Shown piece after piece: positions 17,313 to 25,599 of a DNA stretch of 32,600 nt. The notes under the pieces are model-generated. The model was not told where the DNA came from and made no database searches. It was given only the letters and a program-made list of their open reading frames with translations. How positions within the stretch are numbered: the stretch's first letter is position 1; each line of letters starts with the position of its first letter. The position numbers and the translations under genes were made by a program. The DNA comes from Psychrobacter sp. Choline-02u-9 (GTDB lineage Bacteria; Pseudomonadota; Gammaproteobacteria; Pseudomonadales; Moraxellaceae): contig NZ_PJBF01000064.1 of NCBI RefSeq assembly GCF_002836505.1, positions 1 to 32,600 on the forward strand. Direction: 5' to 3'.

Positions 17313-17477
17313 TGGATGCCCTTATGTTGCCGAGAAGTTTAATTCGTTCAGGTATTCTGGTGTGCGCATCTATTCTTAAATACTAAATGTTGATAACTTC
17401 TGTCCTATTTATAGTTAGCTCTAGTTTTTGCTTTCTATGTTTTCACTATTTGCTGACTTAGGACAGATTTTACACAT

Positions 17478-17510
17478 AAAAAAAAGCCTCACTGTGAAGT
17501 GAGGCTTTTT
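17478..17510 (-). terminator. Intrinsic terminator of tRNA-Gly
   Basis: AAAAAGCCTCAC (17481-17492) pairs with GTGAGGCTTTTT (17499-17510); the minus-strand T run is the complement of 17478-17485. It lies about 20 bases past the tRNA 3' end. Confidence 0.9.
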
Positions 17511-17530
17511 GCGCTTTTTCAAGCCATATT

Positions 17531-17605
17531 TGGAGCGGGAAAAGAGATTCGAACTCTCGACCCCAACCTTGGCAAGGTTATGCTCTACCACTGAGCTATT
17601 CCCGC
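17531..17605 (-). tRNA. tRNA-Gly (anticodon GCC), CCA encoded
   Basis: A 75-base cloverleaf on the minus strand begins GCGGGAA and ends TTCCCGC-T-CCA. The anticodon loop is TTGCCAA, giving GCC, within the stem ACC/GGT. The T loop TTCGAAT and D-arm AGCTCAGTGG are normal; the D loop is one base shorter than in the E. coli gene. It is a single tRNA with its own promoter and terminator. Confidence 0.97.
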
Positions 17606-17658
17606 TTAGTATCAATCCGTAGCGTTGTTAACAACTACTCCGTCTCGATAGGCTGGCT

Positions 17659-17686
17659 ATTTTAGCAAATATTCTGCGGGTGTCAA
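17659..17686 (-). promoter_or_regulatory. Promoter of tRNA-Gly
   Basis: On the minus strand -35 TTGACA (17686-17681), 16-base spacer, -10 TAAAAT (17664-17659), about 54 bases upstream of the mature tRNA. Confidence 0.75.
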
Positions 17687-18135
17687 TACCTTTTTTAGAA
17701 TTTATTTCTAATATTTTTAGCTAAATGCCTTTTTTATCGGATAAACAAACATAAGCAATTGATTTAAAAACAGGAATTAATTTTAGCTAAATGAAAAATA
17801 TTTCACATTAATTATAGAAATTTAAGTCTGAGCTTTACTTCCCTTAGCTTTATAACGGTCATAAGACAATCGATAAAGGAAAAACTCACTATTTTCACTC
17901 TAATAAAAAGATATCGCACTTACAATCATACGCTTTATTGTTACTTTTCCTATCTTGGTTTTAGGTGGTTAACATTATTATACTTATGTCCAATGGCAGT
18001 TAAGGTAAACTTTTACTGTTTAAGCGGATGAATGAGCACTACTAAAAGATTAATAAACACGACTCCAACATCTGCTGCACTATTTTTTAACTTGTTTGAC
18101 TTTATGTTTTTCCATCTTATAGAGAGGATATTTTT
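17687..18135. other. AT-rich intergenic region before the M48 gene
   Basis: About 450 bases. It has two copies of TTTTAGCTAAATG roughly 70 bases apart (near 17714 and 17783) and a 35-codon frame at 18032-18139 whose TGA overlaps the ATG of the protease gene (ATGA). That frame has no recognisable product and may be chance. No other gene is seen. Confidence 0.4.
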
Positions 18136-18948
18136 ATGAAGAAGTTATTAACCACGACAGTGATGGCCGCTTCATTGTCAGCACTGACTTTAACTGGTTG
18201 TACCAGCACTACCAATTCTGGCGCAGTTGGTGTTGATCGTCAGCAGCTGCTATTAGTGTCTAGTGAGCAAGTATTGGCACTATCTGCTCAAAGCTATGCC
18301 AAAACAATACAAGACGCAAAATCAAAAGGTGTGCTAGATACGAATACCGCTCAGCTAAACCGCTTGAAAAATATTGCGAATCGCTTAGTTGGTCAAGTTG
18401 GCGTCTACCGCGCAGATGCAGCCAAGTGGCAATGGGAAGTACACACCATCAAGTCTAATGATCTAAATGCATTTGTGGTGCCGGGTGGTAAGATTATGTT
18501 TTATTCAGGCATCATCGATCGTCTGAACCTCACTGATGATGAGATTGCTGCCATCATGGGTCATGAAATATCTCATGCATTACGTGAGCATTCACGTGAG
18601 CGTCTATCACGCGAGTATGCAACCCAAACTGGTATCGGTCTGGCTGCCAGTATATTTGGCCTATCACAAGGACAGGCTGAGTTAGCAGGGACTGCTGGTA
18701 ATTTAGGCTTGAGCCTACCCCACAGTCGCACTCAGGAAAGCGAAGCCGATCAGATCGGTCTTGAGCTGATGGCACGTGCAGGTTATAACCCTCAGGCGGC
18801 TGTTACACTGTGGCAAAAAATGCAAAAAGCCAGCCAAGGTGAGCCACCACAATTCCTCAGCACTCACCCAACGAGCAGCAGCCGTATCGCAGAGTTACAG
18901 TCATTGATGCCAAAAGTTACGCCTCTATATCAACAGTCGCGTCGCTAA
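18136..18948 (+). CDS. M48 family metallopeptidase, lipoprotein
   Basis: Envelope zinc protease of 270 residues resembling LoiP/YcaL/BepA-type M48 enzymes, which degrade misfolded outer-membrane proteins. The signal peptide ends in lipobox LTGC with Cys22, so it is probably lipid-anchored in the periplasm. Zinc ligands: HEISH (143-147) and E203 in ESEADQIG. The conserved AGYNP and LSTHPTSSSRIAEL segments follow, and there is no C-terminal repeat domain, so it is closer to LoiP than to BepA. GAGAGGAT lies six bases before the start. A strong terminator follows, so it is a single-gene unit. Confidence 0.92.
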   Translation: MKKLLTTTVMAASLSALTLTGCTSTTNSGAVGVDRQQLLLVSSEQVLALSAQSYAKTIQDAKSKGVLDTNTAQLNRLKNIANRLVGQVGVYRADAAKWQWEVHTIKSNDLNAFVVPGGKIMFYSGIIDRLNLTDDEIAAIMGHEISHALREHSRERLSREYATQTGIGLAASIFGLSQGQAELAGTAGNLGLSLPHSRTQESEADQIGLELMARAGYNPQAAVTLWQKMQKASQGEPPQFLSTHPTSSSRIAELQSLMPKVTPLYQQSRR

Positions 18949-19003
18949 TAAGTAGAGAATTAGCTACCTTTATGCTTTAGCAGCGCTTGTTTAGATATCA
19001 TAG

Positions 19004-19041
19004 AAGCAAAGTACAGCCAAAGCGTTGTGCTTTGCTTTTTT
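19004..19041 (+). terminator. Intrinsic terminator of M48 gene
   Basis: AAGCAAAGTAC (19004-19014) pairs with GTGCTTTGCTT (19027-19037, one G-T pair), followed by a T run to 19041. Confidence 0.82.
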
Positions 19042-19071
19042 AGTTATAGCCAGACATTGCAGGTTTTATAA

Positions 19072-19170
19072 TTGACAAGCATTGTAGTTGATAAGCACTG
19101 TAATCAGCAGTGTTTGCAATTAGGCGATTTGGCAATCGCACGCTATCCCGCCTACCCTGTCTGTTATAAT
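19072..19170 (+). promoter_or_regulatory. bolA promoter with upstream repeats
   Basis: An extended -10, TG-T-TATAAT, lies at 19162-19170 without a good -35. Upstream are two 15-base direct repeats, TTGACAAGCATTGTA (19072-19086) and TTGATAAGCACTGTA (19088-19102), and a dyad CACTG-N7-CAGTG (19096-19112). A weak -35 with an upstream repeat pair suggests an activator site. Confidence 0.55.
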
Positions 19171-19232
19171 ACCGATAAATATTATTTGCAGATTGCCCAA
19201 TCAAATTGCACAAAATACATTGAAGGATTGTT

Positions 19233-19553
19233 ATGAGTACCACACCTACTGCCGACGCACTTCATGCCGAATTACAAGCGCTTGTGCCGCAGCATATTGA
19301 ACTGATTAATGAGTCAATATCGCATGCCGGTTATTTTGAAGGTAAAGAAAGCCACTTTAAGCTCACTATCGTTAGTGATGCATTTGAAGGCAAACGACTG
19401 GTCGGGCGTCATCAGCTTATATATGGCCTAGTCACGCCTTTGCTCACTTCACAAGGCGGTCAAGTACATGCCCTCGCTATCCATGCCTATACTCCGACAG
19501 AATGGCAAGGTCAAAGCCCTGCGAGTCCATTATGTGCTGGTCAAAACAAATAG
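19233..19553 (+). CDS. bolA: BolA family protein
   Basis: A 106-residue BolA-type protein, which with monothiol glutaredoxin takes part in iron-sulfur cluster and iron handling and in stress morphology. The core SHAGYFEGKESHFKLTIVS (residues 25-43) is followed by RH at about residue 60 and the family mark VHALAIHAYTPTEW (78-91), including the His used in cluster ligation. AAGGA lies five bases before the ATG. The SirB2-like gene follows 74 bases later on the same strand and may be co-transcribed. Confidence 0.93.
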   Translation: MSTTPTADALHAELQALVPQHIELINESISHAGYFEGKESHFKLTIVSDAFEGKRLVGRHQLIYGLVTPLLTSQGGQVHALAIHAYTPTEWQGQSPASPLCAGQNK

Positions 19554-19627
19554 CCGATTATGTTTGAATCGCAACTACATATTTTAAATTAGCCTATATA
19601 CTGCAGTTTTAGAGGGAGCAATATTCA

Positions 19628-19987
19628 ATGAAACATCTACATATGCTGATGGCAGCGCTGACTGTTGTGCTATTTTTATATCAAAGTTACTTAGTACTCA
19701 GCGCAGACCGCCGCGCACCACGTGTGGTCAAAATAGCCACGCATATTATCTATGCCCTGCTTATCCTGTCAGGTGCGATGATGCTAATGCAATTGATGGG
19801 TGCCAACGCTCCTGTCCAGTGGGTGTTTGCCAAAATCATTTTACTTATCGCTGCTATTAGCTCAAGTATCAAAGCGTTTAAGGTTGATGCGACACCTGTG
19901 CAAAGAAAAACAGGTATCCTTATTGCTGCCGTTGCCTATATCGGGATCGTCATACTTGCCTTTGCCAAACCAGCAAACTTATTTTAA
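19628..19987 (+). CDS. SirB2-like (SirB family) membrane protein
   Basis: Four-helix membrane protein of 119 residues. The start MKHLHMLMAALTVVLF, the SADRRAPRVVKIATHIIY segment (25-42) and Ala/Gly-rich later helices match the SirB family, first found by its effect on invasion-gene regulation in Salmonella; the molecular role is unknown. GGGAG lies nine bases upstream. It follows bolA. Confidence 0.82.
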   Translation: MKHLHMLMAALTVVLFLYQSYLVLSADRRAPRVVKIATHIIYALLILSGAMMLMQLMGANAPVQWVFAKIILLIAAISSSIKAFKVDATPVQRKTGILIAAVAYIGIVILAFAKPANLF

Positions 19988-20152
19988 TAAGCGATTTTCT
20001 GTTTTAATAAGCAACCGTTTTAGAAAGCTGTCGATATGTTGATGACATGATACGAAAATTTTTCATCATCGACGGATTTTCAATATCTTAATTGCGCTAT
20101 TTTTGCTATCTTAAATAGATATAAATACAATCACTTAGCCACTGGAGCCATT

Positions 20153-20548
20153 ATGAAAACGTTTACGACAGCGACACTACTAGCTGGCATTTTTGCGCTC
20201 TCAGGTTGTGCCTCTACTGGTAACATCACCCCTCAATATGTACCGCCAAGTACTTATCAAAATTATAATTGCCAAGCACTTAGCCAAGAGTACACTCGCG
20301 TCAACCGCTATGTCGAAGCGGCTCGCAATGAGCAATCGACCCTATCGGCATCAGGCGTCGGTGTTGGCGTCTCTGCAGGACGCTGGGGTATCTCGCCGAA
20401 TATCAGCTTTGGTCTAGGCAAGAGCAACAATACCAAAGCACGTGATGCAAAATTATCGCGTCTCTACGGTGAGCGTGATGCAATTGTCCAATCGGCACGC
20501 ATTCAACGTTGTAGCTTTGCCAATGGCATCAAGATTTATGGTGAGTAA
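20153..20548 (+). CDS. Small lipoprotein of unknown function
   Basis: A 131-residue product with a short signal peptide and lipobox LSGC at about residue 19, so it is probably a lipid-anchored envelope protein. The mature part has two Cys residues (in NYNCQAL and IQRCSFAN) that could form a disulfide, helical segments of the form KLSRLYGERDAIVQSA, and a Gly/Val-rich stretch around residues 65-85. I do not recognise a named family. GGAG lies five bases before the start. A bidirectional terminator follows. Confidence 0.75.
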   Translation: MKTFTTATLLAGIFALSGCASTGNITPQYVPPSTYQNYNCQALSQEYTRVNRYVEAARNEQSTLSASGVGVGVSAGRWGISPNISFGLGKSNNTKARDAKLSRLYGERDAIVQSARIQRCSFANGIKIYGE

Positions 20549-20620
20549 GTTTAAGCAAATGCAAGGCTATCTGCACGACTAAGATAGTGTATGACACCAT
20601 AAAATAGTACATGAAATAGC

Positions 20621-20656
20621 AAAAAGCCAATATGCAGATCGCATATTGGCTTTTTT
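20621..20656. terminator. Bidirectional terminator between lipoprotein and trxC-like gene
   Basis: Fifteen-base perfect stem AAAAAGCCAATATGC (20621-20635) with GCATATTGGCTTTTT (20641-20655), with A/T runs on both sides. Confidence 0.93.
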
Positions 20657-20733
20657 ATTGCTACGGTTTTTATAAGAAAACATGAGCGCTTGGATAGATA
20701 GCTTGGAGAAGAGTCAATCTAGTCTGATTATTA

Positions 20734-21171
20734 TTAAGACTGTAAGCCTTGCACCCATTGGAGGATTTGATGACTTGGTAACGCGCCCGACTGTCGCGCT
20801 ACTTCTTTACCATTTCTAAAAGCAACCATCGTTGGTAAGCTGCGAATATTATAAGGAGCGGCCGCCTGTTCGTACTTATCCGTTTGGACTTTGGCAAAGA
20901 CCACTTGTGGCAATTGACTAGCCGCGCTCTTGAACTCTGGCGCCATCATAATACAAGGCTGACACCAACTCGCCCAAAAATCTACGATAGTCAGAACATC
21001 GTTCTTTTGGATAACCTTATTGGCTGTTTGCGCATTGAACTCATGCGGACTGGCAGTCAATAATGGCTGACCACATTTACCGCACTTTGGCGCAGCGCTT
21101 AATCGTGCAGCAGGTACACGGTTGGTTGCTTGGCAATGTGGGCATACTAGATGAAAACTTTGCTCACTCAT
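20734..21171 (-). CDS. trxC: Thioredoxin 2 (TrxC-like) with WCQPC active site
   Basis: Cytoplasmic thiol-disulfide reductase of 145 residues. The N-terminal zinc module has two CxxC pairs (C10-C13 and C30-C33), the mark of TrxC. The thioredoxin domain has WASWCQPC with the active cysteines at 70 and 73, and SLPTMVAFRNGKEV with the cis-proline. The usual WCGPC is WCQPC here; the change affects a residue known to tune redox potential, so activity may differ from E. coli TrxC. AGGA lies before the ATG. It stands alone on the minus strand, next to a methyltransferase and the persulfide locus. Confidence 0.9.
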   Translation of the reverse strand: MSEQSFHLVCPHCQATNRVPAARLSAAPKCGKCGQPLLTASPHEFNAQTANKVIQKNDVLTIVDFWASWCQPCIMMAPEFKSAASQLPQVVFAKVQTDKYEQAAAPYNIRSLPTMVAFRNGKEVARQSGALPSHQILQWVQGLQS

Positions 21172-21294
21172 TATTTAATTCCTATTCTAATTATTTTGTT
21201 ATTTCAAATACTATTCATGAACTCTTTTATATAAAAGCTATTTACGTTGATTGATTACATGAATAATTTTAGCATAGTTAATTGGGCTTATCCT

Positions 21295-21915
21295 TTATGC
21301 CAGTTGCTGTGCCACACCGCTATACACATAGCTCATCGGTCGTGGACCGGGCAAATACGCTTCGCTCAACTCATCAATAGCAAAACCACCTTCTCTGATA
21401 AGCGCCGGAATATCGCGATCTAAATGACATCCTCCCGCTATAGGTTTCCAAAAAGGCGTCAATCGATGCTGCCAACGTTCAACAGAAGAGTCTGGTGCCA
21501 GTCCATGCTCACAAAATAGTAAGCGACCGTTAGGTTTTACCCCGCGCGCCATTTCTCGAAGCGCCGCTACTGGATCATCAATACTACACAAGGTAAAAGT
21601 CATCACAATCGTATCAAATTGATCCATATCGGCATGGATACCTTGTACATCGACGGCTACCATCTCAACTGGAATGCCAATGTTAGCTGCACGCTCACGG
21701 GCCAGCGACTGCATCTGAGCTGCTGGATCCACACCGATGATAGAAGAGACTTTATTAGCATCATAAAACTGTAAATTCAGACCGCTACCAATGCCGATCT
21801 CCAACACCTTACCGAGCGCTTGCGGAATAATTTTAGAACGCGCTTTCATCACATTACCCGTACTACAGGCAATATCTATCATCTTTGGCAACACATAGCG
21901 CTCGTAAGGGTTCAT
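21295..21915 (-). CDS. Class I SAM-dependent methyltransferase
   Basis: A 206-residue methyltransferase with motif I VLEIGIGSGLNLQFY (37-51), an acidic post-I GVDPAAQM, and FDTIVMTFTLCSIDDP as motif II region. It resembles small UbiE-like and METTL7-like enzymes (the PRPMSYVYSGVA tail is typical of that group). The substrate is not known; in METTL7-like human proteins it is a thiol, which would suit the sulfur neighbours, but that is only inference. GGAGAG lies before the ATG. It is 159 bases downstream of the metallohydrolase on the same strand and could be in its operon. Confidence 0.85.
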   Translation of the reverse strand: MNPYERYVLPKMIDIACSTGNVMKARSKIIPQALGKVLEIGIGSGLNLQFYDANKVSSIIGVDPAAQMQSLARERAANIGIPVEMVAVDVQGIHADMDQFDTIVMTFTLCSIDDPVAALREMARGVKPNGRLLFCEHGLAPDSSVERWQHRLTPFWKPIAGGCHLDRDIPALIREGGFAIDELSEAYLPGPRPMSYVYSGVAQQLA

Positions 21916-22074
21916 TGCTCTCTCCAGTTATTGCCGCCCTTAGCGCCTGCAGGTGGTCATATATAGCATCTAGAAATGGACAGTCTACAGGTTAGCATTC
22001 TTATAGATATCAATCATACGATACTTACGTAGGGCTGCATTAGGTAATCATCTTCAGTTATTAAACTGTTTAAC

Positions 22075-22947
22075 TTATCCACCAAGGACATTGATCGGTA
22101 CTTTTAGATAGCGCGTACCATTGTCTTCTGGCTCTGGAAAATGTCCTGCATCGATATTGATTTGTACAGCAGGGATGATAAGGCGGGGCATATCTAAAGT
22201 CGCATCACGGCGCTCACGCATCTGCACAAACTCCGCTTCGTTTATACTGTCTTTGACATGGATATTTTCTAGTTTTTGTGCGGCTACCGTCGTCGTCGGG
22301 CAATGCTGACGGCCTTTGCTTGGATAATCATGACACAGATACATGACGGTATCTTCAGGAAGTGCTAGCAGCTTCTGAATAGACTGATAAAGCGTTTTGG
22401 CATCGCCGCCAGGAAAATCGCAGCGCGCTGTACCGACATCAGGTGCAAACAACGTATCCCCAACGAATACCACTGTTTTCTCATCATCAGCGGCTAGATA
22501 GGCCATATCTGCACGCGTATGACCGGGTACATACATCGCAGTGATAGTAATGTTACTAAGCTCTAAAGTCTGACCGTCATCTGTCAAAATATCAAACTGA
22601 CCAGCATCAGTACGGAAACTGCTGTCAAAGTTAAAAATTTGCTTAAAGATTTTTTGTACTTCGGTGATATGCTGACCGATGACTAACTGTCCGCCAAGGC
22701 TTTCTTTTACATGGATGGCGGCAGATAAATGATCTGCATGCGCATGGGTCTCGATAATATACTTGAGCGCCCAATCTTGCTCACGTACAAACTCAATCAC
22801 TTCATCGACACTACTGGTATTGGTTCGGCCTGACTTAGCATCGAAATTCAATACAGGATCGACAATGGCGCATAATTTTTGCTCAGTATCAGCAAGTACG
22901 TGGGTATAGGTTTCTGTATCGCTATCTAAAAAAGAATGAACTTGCAT
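22075..22947 (-). CDS. MBL-fold persulfide dioxygenase-like hydrolase (Blh/ETHE1-like)
   Basis: Metallo-beta-lactamase fold enzyme of 290 residues. Metal motif THAHADH lies at 67-73, GHTRADM near 158 and VGDTLFAPDVG near 175; the following ARCDFPGGD (CxFPGGD) is typical of the persulfide-dioxygenase / Blh group rather than glyoxalase II. These enzymes oxidise glutathione persulfide to sulfite. In Xylella and Agrobacterium the Blh protein fuses this domain to a DUF442 domain; here the DUF442 domains are separate genes ~2.6 kb away. GAGG lies before the ATG. It is divergent from the BigR-type regulator, which probably controls it. Confidence 0.88.
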   Translation of the reverse strand: MQVHSFLDSDTETYTHVLADTEQKLCAIVDPVLNFDAKSGRTNTSSVDEVIEFVREQDWALKYIIETHAHADHLSAAIHVKESLGGQLVIGQHITEVQKIFKQIFNFDSSFRTDAGQFDILTDDGQTLELSNITITAMYVPGHTRADMAYLAADDEKTVVFVGDTLFAPDVGTARCDFPGGDAKTLYQSIQKLLALPEDTVMYLCHDYPSKGRQHCPTTTVAAQKLENIHVKDSINEAEFVQMRERRDATLDMPRLIIPAVQINIDAGHFPEPEDNGTRYLKVPINVLGG

Positions 22948-23223
22948 GGTGGCCTCTTTGATTATTTATACATAAGTTATTTATACATATTTTGGTCATA
23001 GGGATTTTTATCTTTAATTAACCCTTAAGTATGATATTCAGTCGTATATAATGCGTTCCTACGACTTATATGATGCCACCAATATAACAACCAACATACA
23101 ATTTATCAATTTATATAATGTAATTAATGATAACTTGCTATGTGGCGTGATATCATTGATAATCAACTATATATTGCTCAAAAAATCATGGCATTTGTTA
23201 CCATCTAATGTAAGGAATTTGTT
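22948..23223. promoter_or_regulatory. Divergent control region between metallohydrolase and ArsR regulator
   Basis: AT-rich region of 276 bases. Perfect inverted repeats are AGTCGTA (23040-23046) with TACGACT (23060-23066), flanking a TATAAT at 23047-23052, and AATGATA (23126-23132) with TATCATT (23151-23157). A second TATAAT lies at 23114-23119. Either repeat could be the operator of the ArsR protein; which one is not decided by eye. Confidence 0.5.
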
Positions 23224-23325
23224 CTGACTACTTCTATTTCAGCCGAAGGTACACCTACTCGCAGTACTACTGACGATGGGTCATCTGATACTGCAGATTT
23301 AGTACCTGCCGATCTTGCCAAGCAA

Positions 23326-23613
23326 ATGCAGCAAGCATCGCTACAAGCCAGCCAACTACTAAAGTCGCTATCGCACCCTGATCGCCTACTTCTTCTCTGT
23401 CAATTGACCCAAGGTGAATATTGCGTCGGTGAGCTGGAGGATTTGGTCGGGGTTGGACAGCCGAGCTTATCGCAGCAATTGGGTATATTGCGTAAAGACG
23501 AGCTGGTCGCCACACGCCGCGAAGGTAAGCAAATTTACTATAGTATCGCAAGCGAGGATGCGCTAGCTGTACTCGATCTGCTGTATCAACGTTTTTGTGC
23601 CAAAGCAGAATAA
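23326..23613 (+). CDS. ArsR family regulator, BigR/SqrR/YgaV-type persulfide sensor
   Basis: Winged-helix repressor of 95 residues from the ATG. Cys25 and Cys91 are 66 residues apart, the same spacing as the two persulfide-sensing cysteines of Xylella BigR (42 and 108); a third Cys is at 33. The segments LLKSLSHPDR, GVGQPSLSQQLG and RREGKQIYY are typical. In the oxidised, bridged form such proteins release DNA. The frame stays open upstream with coding-like sequence to a CTG at 23224, which has AAGGA seven bases before it; this would add 34 residues. The ATG has a weak ribosome site, so the start is uncertain. SulP follows closely and is likely co-transcribed. Confidence 0.9.
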   Translation: MQQASLQASQLLKSLSHPDRLLLLCQLTQGEYCVGELEDLVGVGQPSLSQQLGILRKDELVATRREGKQIYYSIASEDALAVLDLLYQRFCAKAE

Positions 23614-23659
23614 CGCCGCCCTCGCCTAATTATTTGTACTATCTACTGTGGTGATTGAT

Positions 23660-25363
23660 ATGTCCTCTATCGTCGCTCGTCTGATTCCAGCTTGGCTGCG
23701 TCAATACCAGCTCTCAGCGTTGCCGACTGATCTCGTCGCAGGCATAGTGGTGGGCGTGTTGGTCATACCGCAGAGCCTAGGTTACGCGGTGCTTGCAGGA
23801 CTGCCGCCTGTCTATGGCCTATATGCAGCGATCGTACCTGTCCTCGTTTATGCGTGGCTCGGCTCTAGCAACGTGCAAGCCGTAGGTCCCGTTGCCATTA
23901 CCGCCATCATGACAGCCAGTGGCCTACTGCCTTATGCTGAGCAAGGCACTGAACAGTATGCACTGATGGCCAGCCTATTGGCACTAATGGTAGGTGCACT
24001 GCTATGGATTGCAGGACGGTTAAAACTTGGCTGGATCATGCAGTTTATCAGTCGCGGTGTGTCCGCAGGGTTTGTAAGCGGTGCAGCGGTTCTTATATTT
24101 GTCAGTCAGCTCAAATATCTGACAGACATTCCGGTCACTGGCAATAGTTTGATTGGGTATCTATCTACCATGCAACGCTATGCCAGCCAGCTGCATCCAT
24201 TGACCTTAGCTATCGGTATTACCGCATTTGCGCTATTGGTTGCCAATCGCTATGCAAGTGAGTGGATATGGCAGACGTGGCTATCATCGTCGTATGCCAA
24301 ATGGGCAGAGCGCTTATTCCCGCTTATTTTACTTGGCATTGCTATCGTACTCAGTATGGCACTGCATTGGAGCACACATGGTGTCGCGACCATCGGTCGT
24401 ATTCCACAGGGGCTGCCGAGCTTTACGTTACCGCATATCTCAGACCTACAAGAGGCGCTGAAACTCTTGCCAACCGCAGGATTGATGGCACTGATCGTAT
24501 TTGTGTCGAGCAGTTCAGTTGCCAGCACCTATGCTCGTTTGCGTGGTGAGAGCTTTGATGCCAATCGTGAACTGACTGGACTTGGGCTAGCCAATCTGTC
24601 TGGTGGACTGTTCCAAAGTTTTGCGGTTGCGGGTGGATTTTCGCGTACGGCTATCAATGCCGATTCAGGCGCGAAGACACCACTTGCTAGTCTCGTCACT
24701 GTACTGGTAATGATGGCCGCGCTCATAGCCTTTAGCAATGCGCTTGCTCCACTACCCTATGCACTACTGGGCGCAACTATCATGGCCTCTATCATTGGCC
24801 TGATAGATATTGCGACGTTGAAATCTGCATGGCAGCGTGATCGCTTAGATGGTGCTAGCTTTTTGGCTGCGTTCGTCGGTGTGCTGATATTTGGACTAAA
24901 CACGGGACTGGTCATTGGTCTAATGGTGTCATTCGCCAGTCTCATCTGGCAGTCGAGTAAGCCGCACGTGGCTGTCGTTGGACAGTTGGGCGGTACAGGA
25001 CATTTTCGTAATATCAATCGCCATGACGTCGTAACTTTTAACAATTTATTGATGTTACGTATCGATGAGAGCCTGTTCTTTGGTAATAGTGAATCTGTAC
25101 ATCGACGCATCCTCAATGCCATGCAGCAATATCCCGATGCCAATGAAATCATATTGATTATGGCTGCCGTCAATCATATAGATCTGACCGCCCAAGAAAT
25201 GCTTTGCACCTTAAACCACGAGTTGGCGTTACAGAATAAGCGCTTACATTTCAGCTTTATCAAAGGTCCTGTGATGGACATCATCGGTCATACACCATTG
25301 ATTAGCGAGCTATCAGGGCAAGTCTATCTGAGTACTTTAGATGCTGTCGATGCGTTAAAATAA
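23660..25363 (+). CDS. SulP family anion transporter with STAS domain
   Basis: Inner-membrane SulP transporter, about 567 residues. Residues 1-430 carry about a dozen membrane segments with the family mark PPVYGLYAAIVPVLVYAWLG near 50 and the QAVGPVA motif near 77; a cytoplasmic STAS domain occupies about 450-565. SulP proteins carry sulfate, bicarbonate or other anions; in this locus export or import of sulfite/sulfate arising from sulfide oxidation is inferred from the ArsR and dioxygenase neighbours. I chose the ATG at 23660 (GGTG upstream); GTG codons at 23648 and 23651 are in-frame alternatives. Confidence 0.9.
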   Translation: MSSIVARLIPAWLRQYQLSALPTDLVAGIVVGVLVIPQSLGYAVLAGLPPVYGLYAAIVPVLVYAWLGSSNVQAVGPVAITAIMTASGLLPYAEQGTEQYALMASLLALMVGALLWIAGRLKLGWIMQFISRGVSAGFVSGAAVLIFVSQLKYLTDIPVTGNSLIGYLSTMQRYASQLHPLTLAIGITAFALLVANRYASEWIWQTWLSSSYAKWAERLFPLILLGIAIVLSMALHWSTHGVATIGRIPQGLPSFTLPHISDLQEALKLLPTAGLMALIVFVSSSSVASTYARLRGESFDANRELTGLGLANLSGGLFQSFAVAGGFSRTAINADSGAKTPLASLVTVLVMMAALIAFSNALAPLPYALLGATIMASIIGLIDIATLKSAWQRDRLDGASFLAAFVGVLIFGLNTGLVIGLMVSFASLIWQSSKPHVAVVGQLGGTGHFRNINRHDVVTFNNLLMLRIDESLFFGNSESVHRRILNAMQQYPDANEIILIMAAVNHIDLTAQEMLCTLNHELALQNKRLHFSFIKGPVMDIIGHTPLISELSGQVYLSTLDAVDALK

Positions 25364-25420
25364 TCTATAGTTTGACCACAACAAAGTTGCTGCTACATTA
25401 ATTTCACTCAACCTCAATTA

Positions 25421-25457
25421 ATATTGTGGTCTACAACACAATATCGCTATGATAGCG
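25421..25457 (+). promoter_or_regulatory. Two adjacent dyads upstream of the DUF442 pair
   Basis: ATATTGTG (25421-25428), eight bases, CACAATAT (25437-25444) forms a perfect 24-base dyad, directly followed by the palindrome CGCTAT-G-ATAGCG (25445-25457). A TGT-TATGCT extended -10-like sequence follows near 25462-25470. A regulator probably binds here. Confidence 0.5.
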
Positions 25458-25599
25458 CCTGTGTTATGCTAGACACACTAAATAGGGAATCAATTAACCT
25501 AGAAATCGGCCTAAAAAATGCTGATTTATAGTCCTTTGATATTCTTAGCCTAACTATCAATAATAAATATACTTTAACAAATATAACTGAACCTATTTT

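Noticed and set aside
18032..18139. Thirty-five codon frame overlapping the start of the M48 gene
   Set aside because: The ATGA overlap is suggestive, but there is no clear ribosome site and the product resembles nothing; not called a gene.
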